The notes under the pieces: generated by a model
What the model was told of the DNA's origin: nothing
What the model saw: only the letters and a program-made list of their open reading frames with translations
Databases searched by the model: none
In this document: piece after piece, positions 53,407 to 62,195 of the stretch
How positions within the stretch are numbered: position 1 is the stretch's first letter
How the letters are laid out: the number at the start of each line of letters is the position of its first letter
Program-made: the position numbers and the translations under genes
Source: Sphingomonas sp. GM_Shp_1
Lineage (GTDB): Bacteria; Pseudomonadota; Alphaproteobacteria; Sphingomonadales; Sphingomonadaceae
Assembly (NCBI RefSeq): GCF_026540895.1
Contig: NZ_JALNUR010000008.1
Coordinates: 38,787-102,786 of the forward strand
Reading direction: 5' to 3'
Length of the DNA stretch: 64,000 bases

Positions 53407-53436
53407 GCATATGCAAATGCGTTATTGCATATGCAA
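53407..53436 (-). promoter_or_regulatory. Tandem palindromic operator upstream of the fucosidase gene
   Basis: Two GCATATGC palindromes, at 53407-53414 and within the perfect 12-bp TTGCATATGCAA at 53425-53436, spaced 18 bp apart (about two turns). Both contain CATATGCAAA on the plus strand, as does a site before GH97. The spacing suggests a dimeric LacI- or GntR-type regulator binding twice. No such regulator is in the immediate neighbourhood. Confidence 0.6.
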
Positions 53437-53511
53437 AGCTAGGCGAGAGCGGCGGTCCTTGGCAAGCCTTGTCGTCACCTTTTGTCCGAGGAAAGCGGTG
53501 TTGCGGGTCGG

Positions 53512-55023
53512 TCAGTCCCCGTCGCTCCTCGCCTCATGATGGCCGCTCATCGCCGCGCCGGCATTGGGGGCGAAGCGGCGGTTCCAGATGATCGCCGAGG
53601 TGGAGATCGCCGCCACCACCAGGAACGCGGCCGAGAAGCTGTTCAGCGTCGGCCCGCCCTTCCCCTCGATCAGCGTCCCCAATTCCAACACGGTCGCGGC
53701 GGTGCAGATGCCCAGCGACAGGGTCAGCTGCTGAAAGGTCGCGTAGAAGCTGGTCGCCGCGCTCATCCGTTCCTTGTCCACATCGGCATAGGCGATGGCG
53801 TTGAACCCGGTGAACTGGAAGGAGGTGAAGAAGCCCGACAGCGCCAGGACGAAGGTGATCAGCGGGATCGGCCAGTCGGGCCGGAACAGCGCGCAGGTCG
53901 CGTATCCGGCGCTGCTGACCAGCCCCGACACGATCAGGCTCTGCCGAAAGCCCCAGCGACGCAGGACGCGCGGGGCCAGCGCCTTCATCGCCAGCGCACC
54001 GACCGCGCCCGCCATGGTGATCGTCCCCGTCTTCGCCGCGCTCAACCCGAAGCCGAGCTGGAACATCAGCGGGAGGAGAAAGGGTTGCGCCCCTTGCGTG
54101 ATCCGGGTCAGCGAACCGCCGATCACCGACAGGCGAAAGGTCGGCACGCGCATCAAGGTCGGGTCGAGGATCGGATCATCGATATGCCGGGCATGGCGGA
54201 TATAGATCCAGCCGAACACCGCGCCGACGATCAGCAGGACCAGCGCCACCCAACCCGTCCCCGGGCGGCTGGCCAGCTCGAACCCGAACAGAAGGCAGCC
54301 GAGCGAAACGCCCGACATGAAAAAGCCCGACACGTCGAAGCGCGTCCGTGCGTCGCCGCGTACCTCGGGCACCAGCATCCAGGCACCCACCATGCCGATG
54401 ATGCCGATCGGAATGTTGAGATAGAAGATCCAGCGCCAGTCGAGCCAGGTCACGATGAACCCGCCAAGAGGAGGCCCCAGGATCGGCCCGATCAGCGCGG
54501 GCATGACCAGCCAGGACAGCGCCTGCACCATGTCCTCCTTGGCGACGCTGCGGAGAAGGACCAAGCGCCCGACCGGCACCATCATCGCGCCGCCGATCCC
54601 TTGCAGGAAGCGCGCGGCGACCAGGGTGTAGAGCGTCCCCGACTGGGCGCACAGGATCGAGCCCAGCAGGAAGATACCGATCGCCGAGCAGAAGACGGTG
54701 CGCGACCCGAACTTGTCGGCCAGCGTCCCGCTCGCCGGTATGAACAGCGCGAGCGCGAGCAGATAGCTGGTCAGCGCCAGGCTGAGGCTGGTCGCGGGCG
54801 TCGCCAGGTCGCGCGCCATGGTCGGCAGCGCGACGGTCAGGACGGTACCGTCGAGCTGCTGCATGAACAGGGCGGAGGCGACGACGAGCGCGATGACGCG
54901 GTAGCCGCGGGTCTGCACCGGCTCCAAGGAACGCGCGCCGCTGGTCACCGCCTCCACGCCTGGGGCGAGCCCGTCATTCACGTCCGCGCTCATCGAGGCC
55001 AAATTACGTCGTCTCCACCGCAT
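53512..55023 (-). CDS. DHA2-family (EmrB/QacA-type) MFS multidrug exporter
   Basis: 503 residues with about 14 helices. Marks of the DHA2 group: RVIALVVASALFMQQLDGTVLTVALPTMA (motif D1), GTLADKFGSRTVF, FLQGIGGAMMVPVGRLVLLRSV and a long central part with GPPLGGFIVTWLDWRWIFYLNIPIGIIG. The start is probably the first Met (MRWRRRNLASM), after GGAACGAG; Met11 is an alternative. It starts 31 bp after the porin stop and in the same direction, so it can be the last gene of the binding-protein operon. It may export the operon substrate or a toxic analogue, but general drug efflux is the usual role. Confidence 0.88.
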   Translation of the reverse strand: MRWRRRNLASMSADVNDGLAPGVEAVTSGARSLEPVQTRGYRVIALVVASALFMQQLDGTVLTVALPTMARDLATPATSLSLALTSYLLALALFIPASGTLADKFGSRTVFCSAIGIFLLGSILCAQSGTLYTLVAARFLQGIGGAMMVPVGRLVLLRSVAKEDMVQALSWLVMPALIGPILGPPLGGFIVTWLDWRWIFYLNIPIGIIGMVGAWMLVPEVRGDARTRFDVSGFFMSGVSLGCLLFGFELASRPGTGWVALVLLIVGAVFGWIYIRHARHIDDPILDPTLMRVPTFRLSVIGGSLTRITQGAQPFLLPLMFQLGFGLSAAKTGTITMAGAVGALAMKALAPRVLRRWGFRQSLIVSGLVSSAGYATCALFRPDWPIPLITFVLALSGFFTSFQFTGFNAIAYADVDKERMSAATSFYATFQQLTLSLGICTAATVLELGTLIEGKGGPTLNSFSAAFLVVAAISTSAIIWNRRFAPNAGAAMSGHHEARSDGD

Positions 55024-55054
55024 CTCGTTCCATTCGTCCTTCGCCCCCCATCCC

Positions 55055-56551
55055 CTAGAACGCGATTTGCGCCCGTCCGATCAAGGTCTGGCCATGGTCC
55101 TTCGCCAGCCGCCCCGCAACCGGGTTCGCGACCGACCAGTCGATGGCATTCAATTGCAGGCGAACGAAATTGTTCAGATACCAGTTCACCCCCAGCGTCA
55201 GCGCGGTGCCGCGCCCCGCAGTGGGATTGTCGCTATAATCCAGTTCCTCGTACCGCGTCGCCAGCTCCACCGCGCCGCTGCCGCCCGAGGTGAAGGGGCG
55301 GAGCACACGCGGGCGGCTCCACACGCCGCCGCGCGTCAGGTAAGGCGGGGTCTCGCCGGTCAGGAACCAGCCGCCCTGCACCGCCCAGGCATTCTGGTCG
55401 GTCGAGCCGGTCGCATTGCGCAAGGTCCGCGTCCCATATTCGCCGTAAGCCCAGAGCGACCTGTGGAACGCCCCCAACTCGAACCCATAGCCGTCGCCCG
55501 ACCGGGCATTGGCGAAGGTGCCCGCCGAGATGCGCAGATTGTCGTTGAAGAAACCGCCGACCGCGATGGCGCGGGTCGGGCGGGTGACGTCGGTCGCCAA
55601 ATCCTCGTGAAAGCCCCAGACGCCCAGATGGAGCAGCCAGTCCGCCGTCTTCACCGGGTTCCAGTGCGCCCGCGCGCCGATGGTCAGGCCGTCGTTGGCG
55701 GTGCCCGGATTGTTGATGTCGTCGCCCGACACCTGCACGCCCACATGCCAGCCATCGCCATAGATGCGCGCCGCCGCGCCCAGCCCGAAAAAGCCGCGCA
55801 CGGGGATGATCCCCTGCCCGACGAAGTTGCGTTCCAGGAAGGGCACCGAGATGGTGCCGCTCGATCCGTCCAGCCCGCGATCGTTCAGCCGGTTGCCCAG
55901 CGCGAACTCGGCCTGCTGGCCCATGAAGCCGGTCGTCCAGGCCAGATAGGCCGATTTGATCGCGATCTCGTTATCGGCGAAATCGCCCTCCAGCAGATAG
56001 GAGAGGTGCTGGCCTACCGAGCCTTCGAACCCCAGACGCAGCGAGCGGGCCTGGGTCGTGGTCATGTTGCGCGTGGCGATGTCGCTGCCCATCGTCGTGC
56101 CCAGGTCGATGAGAGCGCGCCCACGCGGCCGGAACGAGAATTTGCCGTCCGCGCTGGTGAATTCTGGCGTGCCCTTCGACCAGTCGACATGGACGCCGTC
56201 CTTCTGCGCCTTCTCGATCCGCGCCAGCCGCGCGTCGAGCGAGGGCGGATGCGCGTCGGAGGGAAGCGCCTGTCCCAGCGGGAAGGGAAGGCGCGGCGGG
56301 CTGACGGTCTGGCCTGCCACCTGGGGCGGCGGCGCGGGATGCGCCTCGGACGCCAGCGGCTGGCCCAGCGGCGCGGGGGTTGCGGCGACCTTCTGGCCTT
56401 CCACCGCCGCCAGCCTTGCCTCCAGCCGCGCGATTTGCGCCTGTTGCTGCTCGACCAGGCGGGTCAGCCGGGCAACGTCATCCTCGCGGGATTGGGCGGC
56501 AACGGGCATGGCGGCGCACAGGCCCATGGCGAGCATGGCTCCTCGATACAT
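55055..56551 (-). CDS. Phosphate-selective-type porin (OprO/OprP family)
   Basis: 498 residues from MYRGAMLAMGLCAAMPVAAQ, a signal peptide after AAGAGGATG; the frame is open 45 codons further but without a ribosome site. After a short coiled coil (about 25-52, EDDVARLTRLVEQQQAQIARL) comes a linker with two near copies of a Pro-rich unit (LGQPLASEAHP and LGQALPSDAHP), then a 16-strand barrel of the OprP/OprO family (FSFRPRGRALIDLGT, ARSLRLGFEGSVGQHLSYLLEGDFAD) ending GRAQIAF. Such porins favour anions; with a binding protein and an organic-acid symporter in the same operon, entry of an organic anion is likely. Confidence 0.88.
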   Translation of the reverse strand: MYRGAMLAMGLCAAMPVAAQSREDDVARLTRLVEQQQAQIARLEARLAAVEGQKVAATPAPLGQPLASEAHPAPPPQVAGQTVSPPRLPFPLGQALPSDAHPPSLDARLARIEKAQKDGVHVDWSKGTPEFTSADGKFSFRPRGRALIDLGTTMGSDIATRNMTTTQARSLRLGFEGSVGQHLSYLLEGDFADNEIAIKSAYLAWTTGFMGQQAEFALGNRLNDRGLDGSSGTISVPFLERNFVGQGIIPVRGFFGLGAAARIYGDGWHVGVQVSGDDINNPGTANDGLTIGARAHWNPVKTADWLLHLGVWGFHEDLATDVTRPTRAIAVGGFFNDNLRISAGTFANARSGDGYGFELGAFHRSLWAYGEYGTRTLRNATGSTDQNAWAVQGGWFLTGETPPYLTRGGVWSRPRVLRPFTSGGSGAVELATRYEELDYSDNPTAGRGTALTLGVNWYLNNFVRLQLNAIDWSVANPVAGRLAKDHGQTLIGRAQIAF

Positions 56552-56610
56552 GACGGCATCCTCTTGAATGGCGGGCGGCGGCTTCGTGGCCGCCGCCTCG
56601 ACCGATAGGG

Positions 56611-57936
56611 TCAGCGCACTTCGCGCTTGGTCAGCCGCGACCCGATGATCAGCGCCAGCAGCGACAGAAGGGCGGCGGCGGCGCACCAGGCGCCGGGGAT
56701 CGCCTTGTCGCCGGTCGCGCCGATCAGCGCGGTGCTGATGGCGGGCGTGAAGCCGCCGAAGATCGCGGTCGCCAAGCTATAGGCCAGGCTGAAGCCGACG
56801 GTGCGGACATGCGCCGGGATGACTTCGGTCAGATAGACGATGAAGGCCCCGTTATAGGTGGCGTAGATGGCGGCGAGCAGCAGCTCGACCGTCAGCAGCC
56901 GCCCGAAGCTGGGCGCGGCGACCAGCCAGCTCATCAGCGGATAGGCGAGGATCGCGCCCAGCAGAGTCGCGGTGATCAGCAGCGGCCGACGTCCGATCCG
57001 GTCCGACAGCGCGCCCATGACCGGCAACAGGACGAAGTTGGTGACGCCGACACAGGCGGTGACGAACAGCGCCGAACCCGGCGTCAGCGACAGGACCTTG
57101 TTGCCGAAGGTCGGGGTATAGGCGGTGATCATGTAAAAGAAGACGGTCGTCATCACCGCCATCAGCGCGCCTTGCAGCACCACGCCCCAATTGCCGCCGA
57201 TGGTGCGGATGATCTGCGAAAGCGGCGGATGCTCCTTGCGCTTCAGGAAGACCTCGGTCTCCTCCATGTGGCGACGGATGAAGAACAGGAACGGGATCAT
57301 CACGCAACCGATGATGAACGGGATGCGCCAGCCCCAGGCCTGCATCGTGACGGGGTCGAGGCTGGTCGACACGAGCAGGCCGATCAGCGCCGCGAAGACC
57401 ACCGCCGCCTGCTGGCTGGCCGACTGCCACGAGCAAAAGAAGCCCTTCTTGTCGGGCGGCGCGATCTCGTTGAGATAGACCGACACGCCCCCGACCTCGA
57501 CACCCGCCGACAGGCCCTGGACCAGCCGTCCGAGCAGGATGATGATCGGGGCCGCGACGCCGATCTGCGCATAGGTGGGGGTAATGGCGATGGCGAGCGT
57601 ACCCAGCGCCATCAGCCCGAGCGTCAGCAACAGACCCTGCCGCCGCCCATGCTTGTCGATATAGGCCCCCAGCACCAGCGCGCCGACGGGCCGCATCAGG
57701 AAGCCTGCGCCGAAGGTCATCAGGGTGAGCATCAGCGACGCGAATTCGCTGCCGGTCGGGAAAAACGCCTTGGAGATGTAGGTGGCGTAATAGCCGAACA
57801 CCATGAAGTCGAACATCTCCAGGAAGTTGCCGCTGGCAACGATGAAGATCGACTTGAAGGCGGACTTGCGGCGTTCGGCCGAAATCGGAGCCACCGCCGG
57901 GGCGGCGGCGGCAAAGGTTGCGGTTGCCTGGTTCAT
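56611..57936 (-). CDS. MFS tricarboxylate:H+ symporter (CitA/TcuC-like)
   Basis: 441 residues with 12 helices. The opening SIFIVASGNFLEMFDFMVFGYYATYISKAFFP and MRPVGALVLGAYIDKHGRRQGLL are typical of the metabolite:H+ symporter family that includes citrate carrier CitA and tricarballylate carrier TcuC. LVQGLSAGVEVGGVSVYLNEIAPPDKKGFFCS in the helix 4-5 area is close to those members. It overlaps the binding-protein stop by 4 bp (ATGA) and precedes the porin by 59 bp, all minus strand. Probably imports citrate, tricarballylate or a related acid. Confidence 0.9.
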   Translation of the reverse strand: MNQATATFAAAAPAVAPISAERRKSAFKSIFIVASGNFLEMFDFMVFGYYATYISKAFFPTGSEFASLMLTLMTFGAGFLMRPVGALVLGAYIDKHGRRQGLLLTLGLMALGTLAIAITPTYAQIGVAAPIIILLGRLVQGLSAGVEVGGVSVYLNEIAPPDKKGFFCSWQSASQQAAVVFAALIGLLVSTSLDPVTMQAWGWRIPFIIGCVMIPFLFFIRRHMEETEVFLKRKEHPPLSQIIRTIGGNWGVVLQGALMAVMTTVFFYMITAYTPTFGNKVLSLTPGSALFVTACVGVTNFVLLPVMGALSDRIGRRPLLITATLLGAILAYPLMSWLVAAPSFGRLLTVELLLAAIYATYNGAFIVYLTEVIPAHVRTVGFSLAYSLATAIFGGFTPAISTALIGATGDKAIPGAWCAAAALLSLLALIIGSRLTKREVR

Positions 57937-58790
57937 GGCTTGGCCTTTTGCGAAGCGGGTTCCAATCCGCTGTCGCGGATGATCGGATAGGCTTTGGGAG
58001 AGGACAGATAGGCGATCAGCGCCTTGGCCTCGGCCTGGTGGGGGGAATAGGCGACGACGCCCGCCGAGAAGGGCGTGACCTTCTGAAGCGAGTCGGGAAG
58101 AAGTCCGACGATGCGGATGCCCTGGACGGGCTTCAATTCGCTGAGCTGCTGGAAGCCGATCTCGGCCTCGCCTTGCGCGACGATCCGGCCCACGGGGGTG
58201 GCGGGGATCATCCGGCCCTTGGGGCGGACCTGATCGGCGATGCCGAGCTTATCGAGCATCACCGACTGGATATAGACGCCCGAGGCACTGTCCGACCAGG
58301 CGACCGACTTGGCGTTGACCAAAGTGGCGCGCACCGCATCCGGCGTACTGATATCGGGCGCGGGAGCCCCGGCCTTCACCGCCACCGCGATCTTGGACAG
58401 GCCCAGATCGGTGACGGTGCCGGAGGTCACGGTGCCAGCCTGTGCCAGCTTGTCGAGCCCGCTGCGCGCCAGGATCACGACATCGGCATCCTCATGCCGG
58501 GCCAGCCGGTTGGGGATCGCCTGCGGCGTGTCGCCCATCGAGGGGCCGTGTTCGGTGACGATATGGACGCCGGTGTCGCGCTCATATTTCTTGGCCAGCG
58601 CCTCGAATGCGGCGGTGAAGCCGCCCGATGTGACGACATGAAGTTCGCGGACCGCGACGGGCTTGGGTTCGCGCGCAAAGGCGGGACCGGTGAGCGAAGC
58701 CAGCCCCAACAACAAAGCCGAACGCACGGCACCGCGCCGCACAAGGGATTGCGGGCGCCCTGCCTTTGGCTGAAATGGTCGATCTTTCAT
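57933..58790 (-). CDS. Periplasmic substrate-binding protein (ModA-like, SBP_bac_11 type)
   Basis: 285 residues from MKDRPFQPKAGR, after AGAGGTTTCC; the signal peptide is in the SALLLGLASLTGPAFARE region. The fold resembles ModA-type binding proteins: ELHVVTSGGFTAAFEALAKKYERDTG, DVVILARSGLDKLAQAG, SVAWSDSASGVYIQSVMLDKLG and GEAEIGFQQLSELKPVQG. No ABC permease or ATPase is adjacent; instead it is translationally coupled to an MFS symporter. Either it delivers an organic anion to that carrier, which would be unusual, or it only scavenges or senses it. Confidence 0.85.
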   Translation of the reverse strand: MKDRPFQPKAGRPQSLVRRGAVRSALLLGLASLTGPAFAREPKPVAVRELHVVTSGGFTAAFEALAKKYERDTGVHIVTEHGPSMGDTPQAIPNRLARHEDADVVILARSGLDKLAQAGTVTSGTVTDLGLSKIAVAVKAGAPAPDISTPDAVRATLVNAKSVAWSDSASGVYIQSVMLDKLGIADQVRPKGRMIPATPVGRIVAQGEAEIGFQQLSELKPVQGIRIVGLLPDSLQKVTPFSAGVVAYSPHQAEAKALIAYLSSPKAYPIIRDSGLEPASQKAKP

Positions 58791-58889
58791 CGGAAACCTC
58801 TCTTCCGTCCCGCTTCTCGCGGGTTCTCTGTGGGGCGGAGGCTTGAGCCGCCACGCCTTACGCGCCAATAAGCACCACCGGCGGCCATT

Positions 58890-58934
58890 CGATCAAATGC
58901 AATGATCGGTCCGCTTTATGCGTGTTACGCATTA
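58890..58934. promoter_or_regulatory. LysR-type operator dyads in the divergent promoter region
   Basis: CGATCA-AATGCAA-TGATCG (58890-58908) contains the LysR-type pattern ATC-N9-GAT. A second perfect dyad, ATGCGT-GTT-ACGCAT, lies at 58918-58932. They sit between the divergent binding-protein and carrier starts, consistent with control of both by the LysR gene encoded beyond the carrier. The second dyad overlaps the upstream GTG of the carrier, favouring the later start. Confidence 0.55.
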
Positions 58935-58954
58935 ATGGGAGAGCCGAGCTGCGC

Positions 58955-60187
58955 GTGTTCCGACATCTCTATGTCCAGATGCTGCTCGGCATCCTCGCGG
59001 GAACCGCGATCGGCGTGCTCGCGCCCGCCTTCGGCCGCGACCTGGGACCGCTGGGCATCGCCTTTGTCAAAGCGATGCGGATGATGGTGCCGCCGGTCCT
59101 GTTCTGCACCATCGTCGAGGGGATCGTCCGCCACGGCGCGGCGCGCGAGACGGGTGCGACCGTGCTGCGCAGCGTGATCGTGTTCCTGGGCATCACGGTT
59201 GCCGCGCTTGGCATCGGCCTGGCCGTCACGCTCCTGATGCAGCCCGGGCGCGGCCTGCCCCTGCCCGCTTATGGCGATGCGGCGGCGGAGGTGCAGCGGC
59301 AACTGGCCGGGCGGCACATCACCGGGCCGGGCGACTTCCTGGTGCGGATGGTGCCCGATACCCTGTTCTCCGCCTTTACGGCAGGCGATGTGCTGCCGGT
59401 GCTGTTCGTCGCCGGGCTGGTCGGCTTCGGCCTGCTGAAGATCGGCGAGGCGGGCGCGCCGATCGTCCGCGCGATCGAGGCGTTGACCCGGCTGCAATTC
59501 GCGATCTTCGGCTTCCTGATCCGCGCCGCGCCGGTCGGGGCGTTCGGGGCCATCGCCTATACGGTCGGGACGTACGGCATCGGCTTTATCGGCTCGCTGG
59601 GGCTGCTGATCGCGACGCTGGCGCTGGCCTGCGGGTTGCTGATCGCCGCGCTGGTGCTGACGGTGCGGGTGACGACGGGCATTCGCGCCCGGACGCTGCT
59701 CCACACCTTCCGCGACGAAATCCTGATCGTGCTGGGCACCTCCTCCACCGAGGTCGTGCTGCCGCGCCTGATCCTGAAGCTGGAGGGCTTGGGCTGCCCG
59801 CGCAGCGTGGTGGGGTTGACCGTGCCGCTGGGCTATTCGCTCAACCTGGCGGGCACCGCGGTCTATCTGATCGTCGCCACTTTGTTCCTTGGCGAGGCGC
59901 TGAACGTCGCACTCTCGCCGGAGCGGATCATGGTCTATCTGGGCGTGATGCTGATCACCTCCAAGGCCGCGGCGGGCGTGACGGGCAGCGGCTTTTCGGC
60001 GCTGCTGCTGACCCTGTCGCTGCTGCCCGACGTGCCGGTGGGGGCCGCCGCGATGCTGATCGCGGTCGACCGTTTCCTGTCGGAGATCCGGGCGCTGACC
60101 AGCGGCACCGCCAATGTCGCCGCCTCGCTCCTCGTCACCCGCTGGAGCGGCGGGCGGCTATCCGTCGACCCAGGCGGCCGAGAGTAA
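58955..60187 (+). CDS. Dicarboxylate:cation symporter (DctA/DAACS family)
   Basis: About 410 residues from a GTG after GGGAGAG; a GTG 33 bases upstream lacks a ribosome site and lies in an operator-like dyad. The SDF fold is seen: ALGIGLAVTLLMQPG, DTLFSAFTAGDVLPVLFVAGLVGFGL, IFGFLIRAAPVGAFGAIAYTVG, LGTSSTEVVLPRLILKLE (serine-rich hairpin), GYSLNLAGTAVYL (NMDGT equivalent, here NLAGT), and LLITSKAAAGVTGSGF. Imports C4-dicarboxylates or related acids with H+/Na+. It overlaps the convergent LysR gene by 30 bp at the 3' ends. The NMDGT to NLAGT change may alter substrate choice. Confidence 0.88.
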   Translation: MFRHLYVQMLLGILAGTAIGVLAPAFGRDLGPLGIAFVKAMRMMVPPVLFCTIVEGIVRHGAARETGATVLRSVIVFLGITVAALGIGLAVTLLMQPGRGLPLPAYGDAAAEVQRQLAGRHITGPGDFLVRMVPDTLFSAFTAGDVLPVLFVAGLVGFGLLKIGEAGAPIVRAIEALTRLQFAIFGFLIRAAPVGAFGAIAYTVGTYGIGFIGSLGLLIATLALACGLLIAALVLTVRVTTGIRARTLLHTFRDEILIVLGTSSTEVVLPRLILKLEGLGCPRSVVGLTVPLGYSLNLAGTAVYLIVATLFLGEALNVALSPERIMVYLGVMLITSKAAAGVTGSGFSALLLTLSLLPDVPVGAAAMLIAVDRFLSEIRALTSGTANVAASLLVTRWSGGRLSVDPGGRE

Positions 60188-61060
60188 CGCCATCAGCCGC
60201 GAGGCGGTAGGGGACAAGGGCGCGGAGGACCGCCGCAACACACCGATGGTCCGCATGACTTCGGCACCCTTGAGCGGCCGCCACACCAGATCGCGCGCAT
60301 CCGGCCCCTGACAGGCCAAGCGCGGCAGCACCGAGGGGCCCAGCCCCGCCTGCACCAGGGCAAGCGCGGAGGTCAGTCGCGTCACCTCATAGAACCAGCG
60401 CAGTTCCACCCCGGCGCGCGCCAGTCCGGCCTCCAGCGTGGTCCGATTACCGCTGCCCATATGCACCGTGATCAACCGCCGCCCGCTCAGGTCCGCCCAG
60501 CTCGGCTCGTCCAGTGTCGCCAGCGGATCGTCCTGCCGACAGACCAAGCCATAAGGATCGTCGGTCAGCGGCTCGAACACCAAATCCCCGTCCGAGGTGA
60601 GCGGCAGGGTGATGCCGAACTCCGCCTCGCCGGTCCGCACCGCTTCGGCGCATTCGGTCGCCGACAGGTCGAGCACGCGGACACGGACGTTGCGATACTC
60701 CTGCGCGAACCGCTCCAGCACATCGGGCAAGAAGCGCACGGTCGCGCTGGGGATGCTCGCCACCGTCAGCCGCCCCGCCTGCCGCTCGCCCAACGCCATC
60801 ATGCCGAGCAGCGATCCGTCCATCTCTTCCAACAGGCGCCGGATCAGCGGCACGATCTCCTGCCCCGCGGGCGTCAGCCGGACGCTGCGCGTCGTCCGCT
60901 CCAGCAGGGGCGTGCCGACCGTCGTCTCCAGCTTCTGGATGCGGCGGCTGAGCGCGGGCTGCGACAGGTTCAGCTGCTCGGCGGCACGCAGGAAGCTCTT
61001 GCCGTCCGCGATGGCGACCAGCGCGCGCAAATCCAGAAGCTCGCAGTTCAGCGGGATCAT
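60158..61060 (-). CDS. LysR-family transcriptional regulator
   Basis: 300 residues. Helix-turn-helix LRALVAIADGKSFLRAAEQLNLSQPALSRRIQKLETTVGTPLLERTTRSVRLTPAG, then an effector domain (GRLTVASIPSATVRFLPDVLERF). The arrangement is that of CbbR/CynR-type members without further clue to ligand. Its 3' end overlaps that of the convergent carrier gene. It is the only regulator near the organic-acid transport genes and LysR-type dyads lie between those divergent operons, so it is their most likely controller. Confidence 0.9.
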   Translation of the reverse strand: MIPLNCELLDLRALVAIADGKSFLRAAEQLNLSQPALSRRIQKLETTVGTPLLERTTRSVRLTPAGQEIVPLIRRLLEEMDGSLLGMMALGERQAGRLTVASIPSATVRFLPDVLERFAQEYRNVRVRVLDLSATECAEAVRTGEAEFGITLPLTSDGDLVFEPLTDDPYGLVCRQDDPLATLDEPSWADLSGRRLITVHMGSGNRTTLEAGLARAGVELRWFYEVTRLTSALALVQAGLGPSVLPRLACQGPDARDLVWRPLKGAEVMRTIGVLRRSSAPLSPTASRLMALLSAAWVDG

Positions 61061-61175
61061 GATGCGACGCTAGCACCCCCCGCGACGGTTGACGACCACC
61101 GCGCATAAGTCCCGCTTGGCCCCTGGTCGCGATATCATCGGCGGAACGGGGTGGAAGGGCGAGGGTTACCGATCC

Positions 61176-62195
61176 ATGCCGACGATCTCCACCGACCATC
61201 TCACCATCGCCTATGACCTTTACGGACCGGAGGGCGCGCCCGTCGTCCTGCTGCTGCATGGCTGGCCCGACAATGCGTCGACCTGGGACAGGGTCGCGCC
61301 CCGGCTCGCTCAGGCGGGTCTGCGCGTGGTGGTGCCGACCCTGCGCGGGTTCGGCGCGACGCGGTTCCGGCACGACCACACGCCGCGCACCGGGGACAGC
61401 GCGATCTTGGCGCTGGATGCGATCGCGCTGATGGACGGGCTGGGTATCGACCGATTCATGGCTGCCGGGCATGACTGGGGCTCGAACATCGCGGAGGCGC
61501 TGGCGGTCGGCTGGCCTGATCGGGTGCAGCGGCTGGCAATGCTCAGCACGCCGCCGCGTCTGGGCGGGATGCCGACGCCGTCCTTCGATCAGGCGCAGCG
61601 GCAATGGTATCACTGGTTCATGGCGACCCGGCGCGGCGCGCAGGCGGTGCGCGACGACCGGCGCGGCTTTGCGCATATCCACTGGGTCAACTGGTCGCCG
61701 CCCGGCTGGTTCGATGAAGCGACCTTCGCCCGAGTGGCCAAATCCTTCGACAATCCCGATTGGCCCGCGGTGACGATCCACAGCTATCGCGCGCGCTGGG
61801 ACGAGGCGCAACCCGACCCGCGCGGAGCCTGGCTGGCCGACCGGGTGAAGGCGACGAAGACGCTGTCGCTTCCCACGCTGTACCTGCATGGCGAGGTCGA
61901 TGGCGTGAACCCGCCCTCCACCGCACGCGAGGTGCCAGGGAAATTCAGCGGGCCGTTCAAGATGGTCGAACTGCCCGGCGTCGGCCACTTCCCGCAGCGC
62001 GAGAACCCGGAGGCGGTGACGCGGCACCTTCTCGACCTGTTCGCCGATGCAGATAGCAAGGCCAAGGGACCGAGCGCTACCAGGATCGCAGCGGGCGTCG
62101 CCGCCGCAGGACTGGTCGCGGCGGCAATCGGCATCGTCTGCACGAGGAGCACGACGGAGCAATCCTCCCCGCCACGGGGAGAGGGCAGCGCATAG
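61176..62195 (+). CDS. Alpha/beta hydrolase, epoxide-hydrolase-like, with C-terminal hydrophobic tail
   Basis: 339 residues from MPTISTDHLTIAYDLYG; the frame is open 29 codons further upstream without a clear ribosome site. Oxyanion motif HGWPDN, nucleophile Asp in GHDWGSN (as in epoxide hydrolases and dehalogenases) and catalytic His in GVGHFPQRENP. The cap has Trp residues (RQWYHWFM). A hydrophobic stretch near the C-terminus (TRIAAGVAAAGLVAAAIGIV) may anchor it in the membrane. The last ten residues (SSPPRGEGSA) are encoded by an intergenic repeat, so the original stop was probably changed by repeat insertion. Confidence 0.85.
   Translation: MPTISTDHLTIAYDLYGPEGAPVVLLLHGWPDNASTWDRVAPRLAQAGLRVVVPTLRGFGATRFRHDHTPRTGDSAILALDAIALMDGLGIDRFMAAGHDWGSNIAEALAVGWPDRVQRLAMLSTPPRLGGMPTPSFDQAQRQWYHWFMATRRGAQAVRDDRRGFAHIHWVNWSPPGWFDEATFARVAKSFDNPDWPAVTIHSYRARWDEAQPDPRGAWLADRVKATKTLSLPTLYLHGEVDGVNPPSTAREVPGKFSGPFKMVELPGVGHFPQRENPEAVTRHLLDLFADADSKAKGPSATRIAAGVAAAGLVAAAIGIVCTRSTTEQSSPPRGEGSA

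Noticed and set aside
58902..59084. Small ORF starting MIGPLYACYALMG upstream of the dicarboxylate carrier
   Set aside because: It runs into the carrier gene in another frame and covers the operator dyads; no ribosome site or resemblance.
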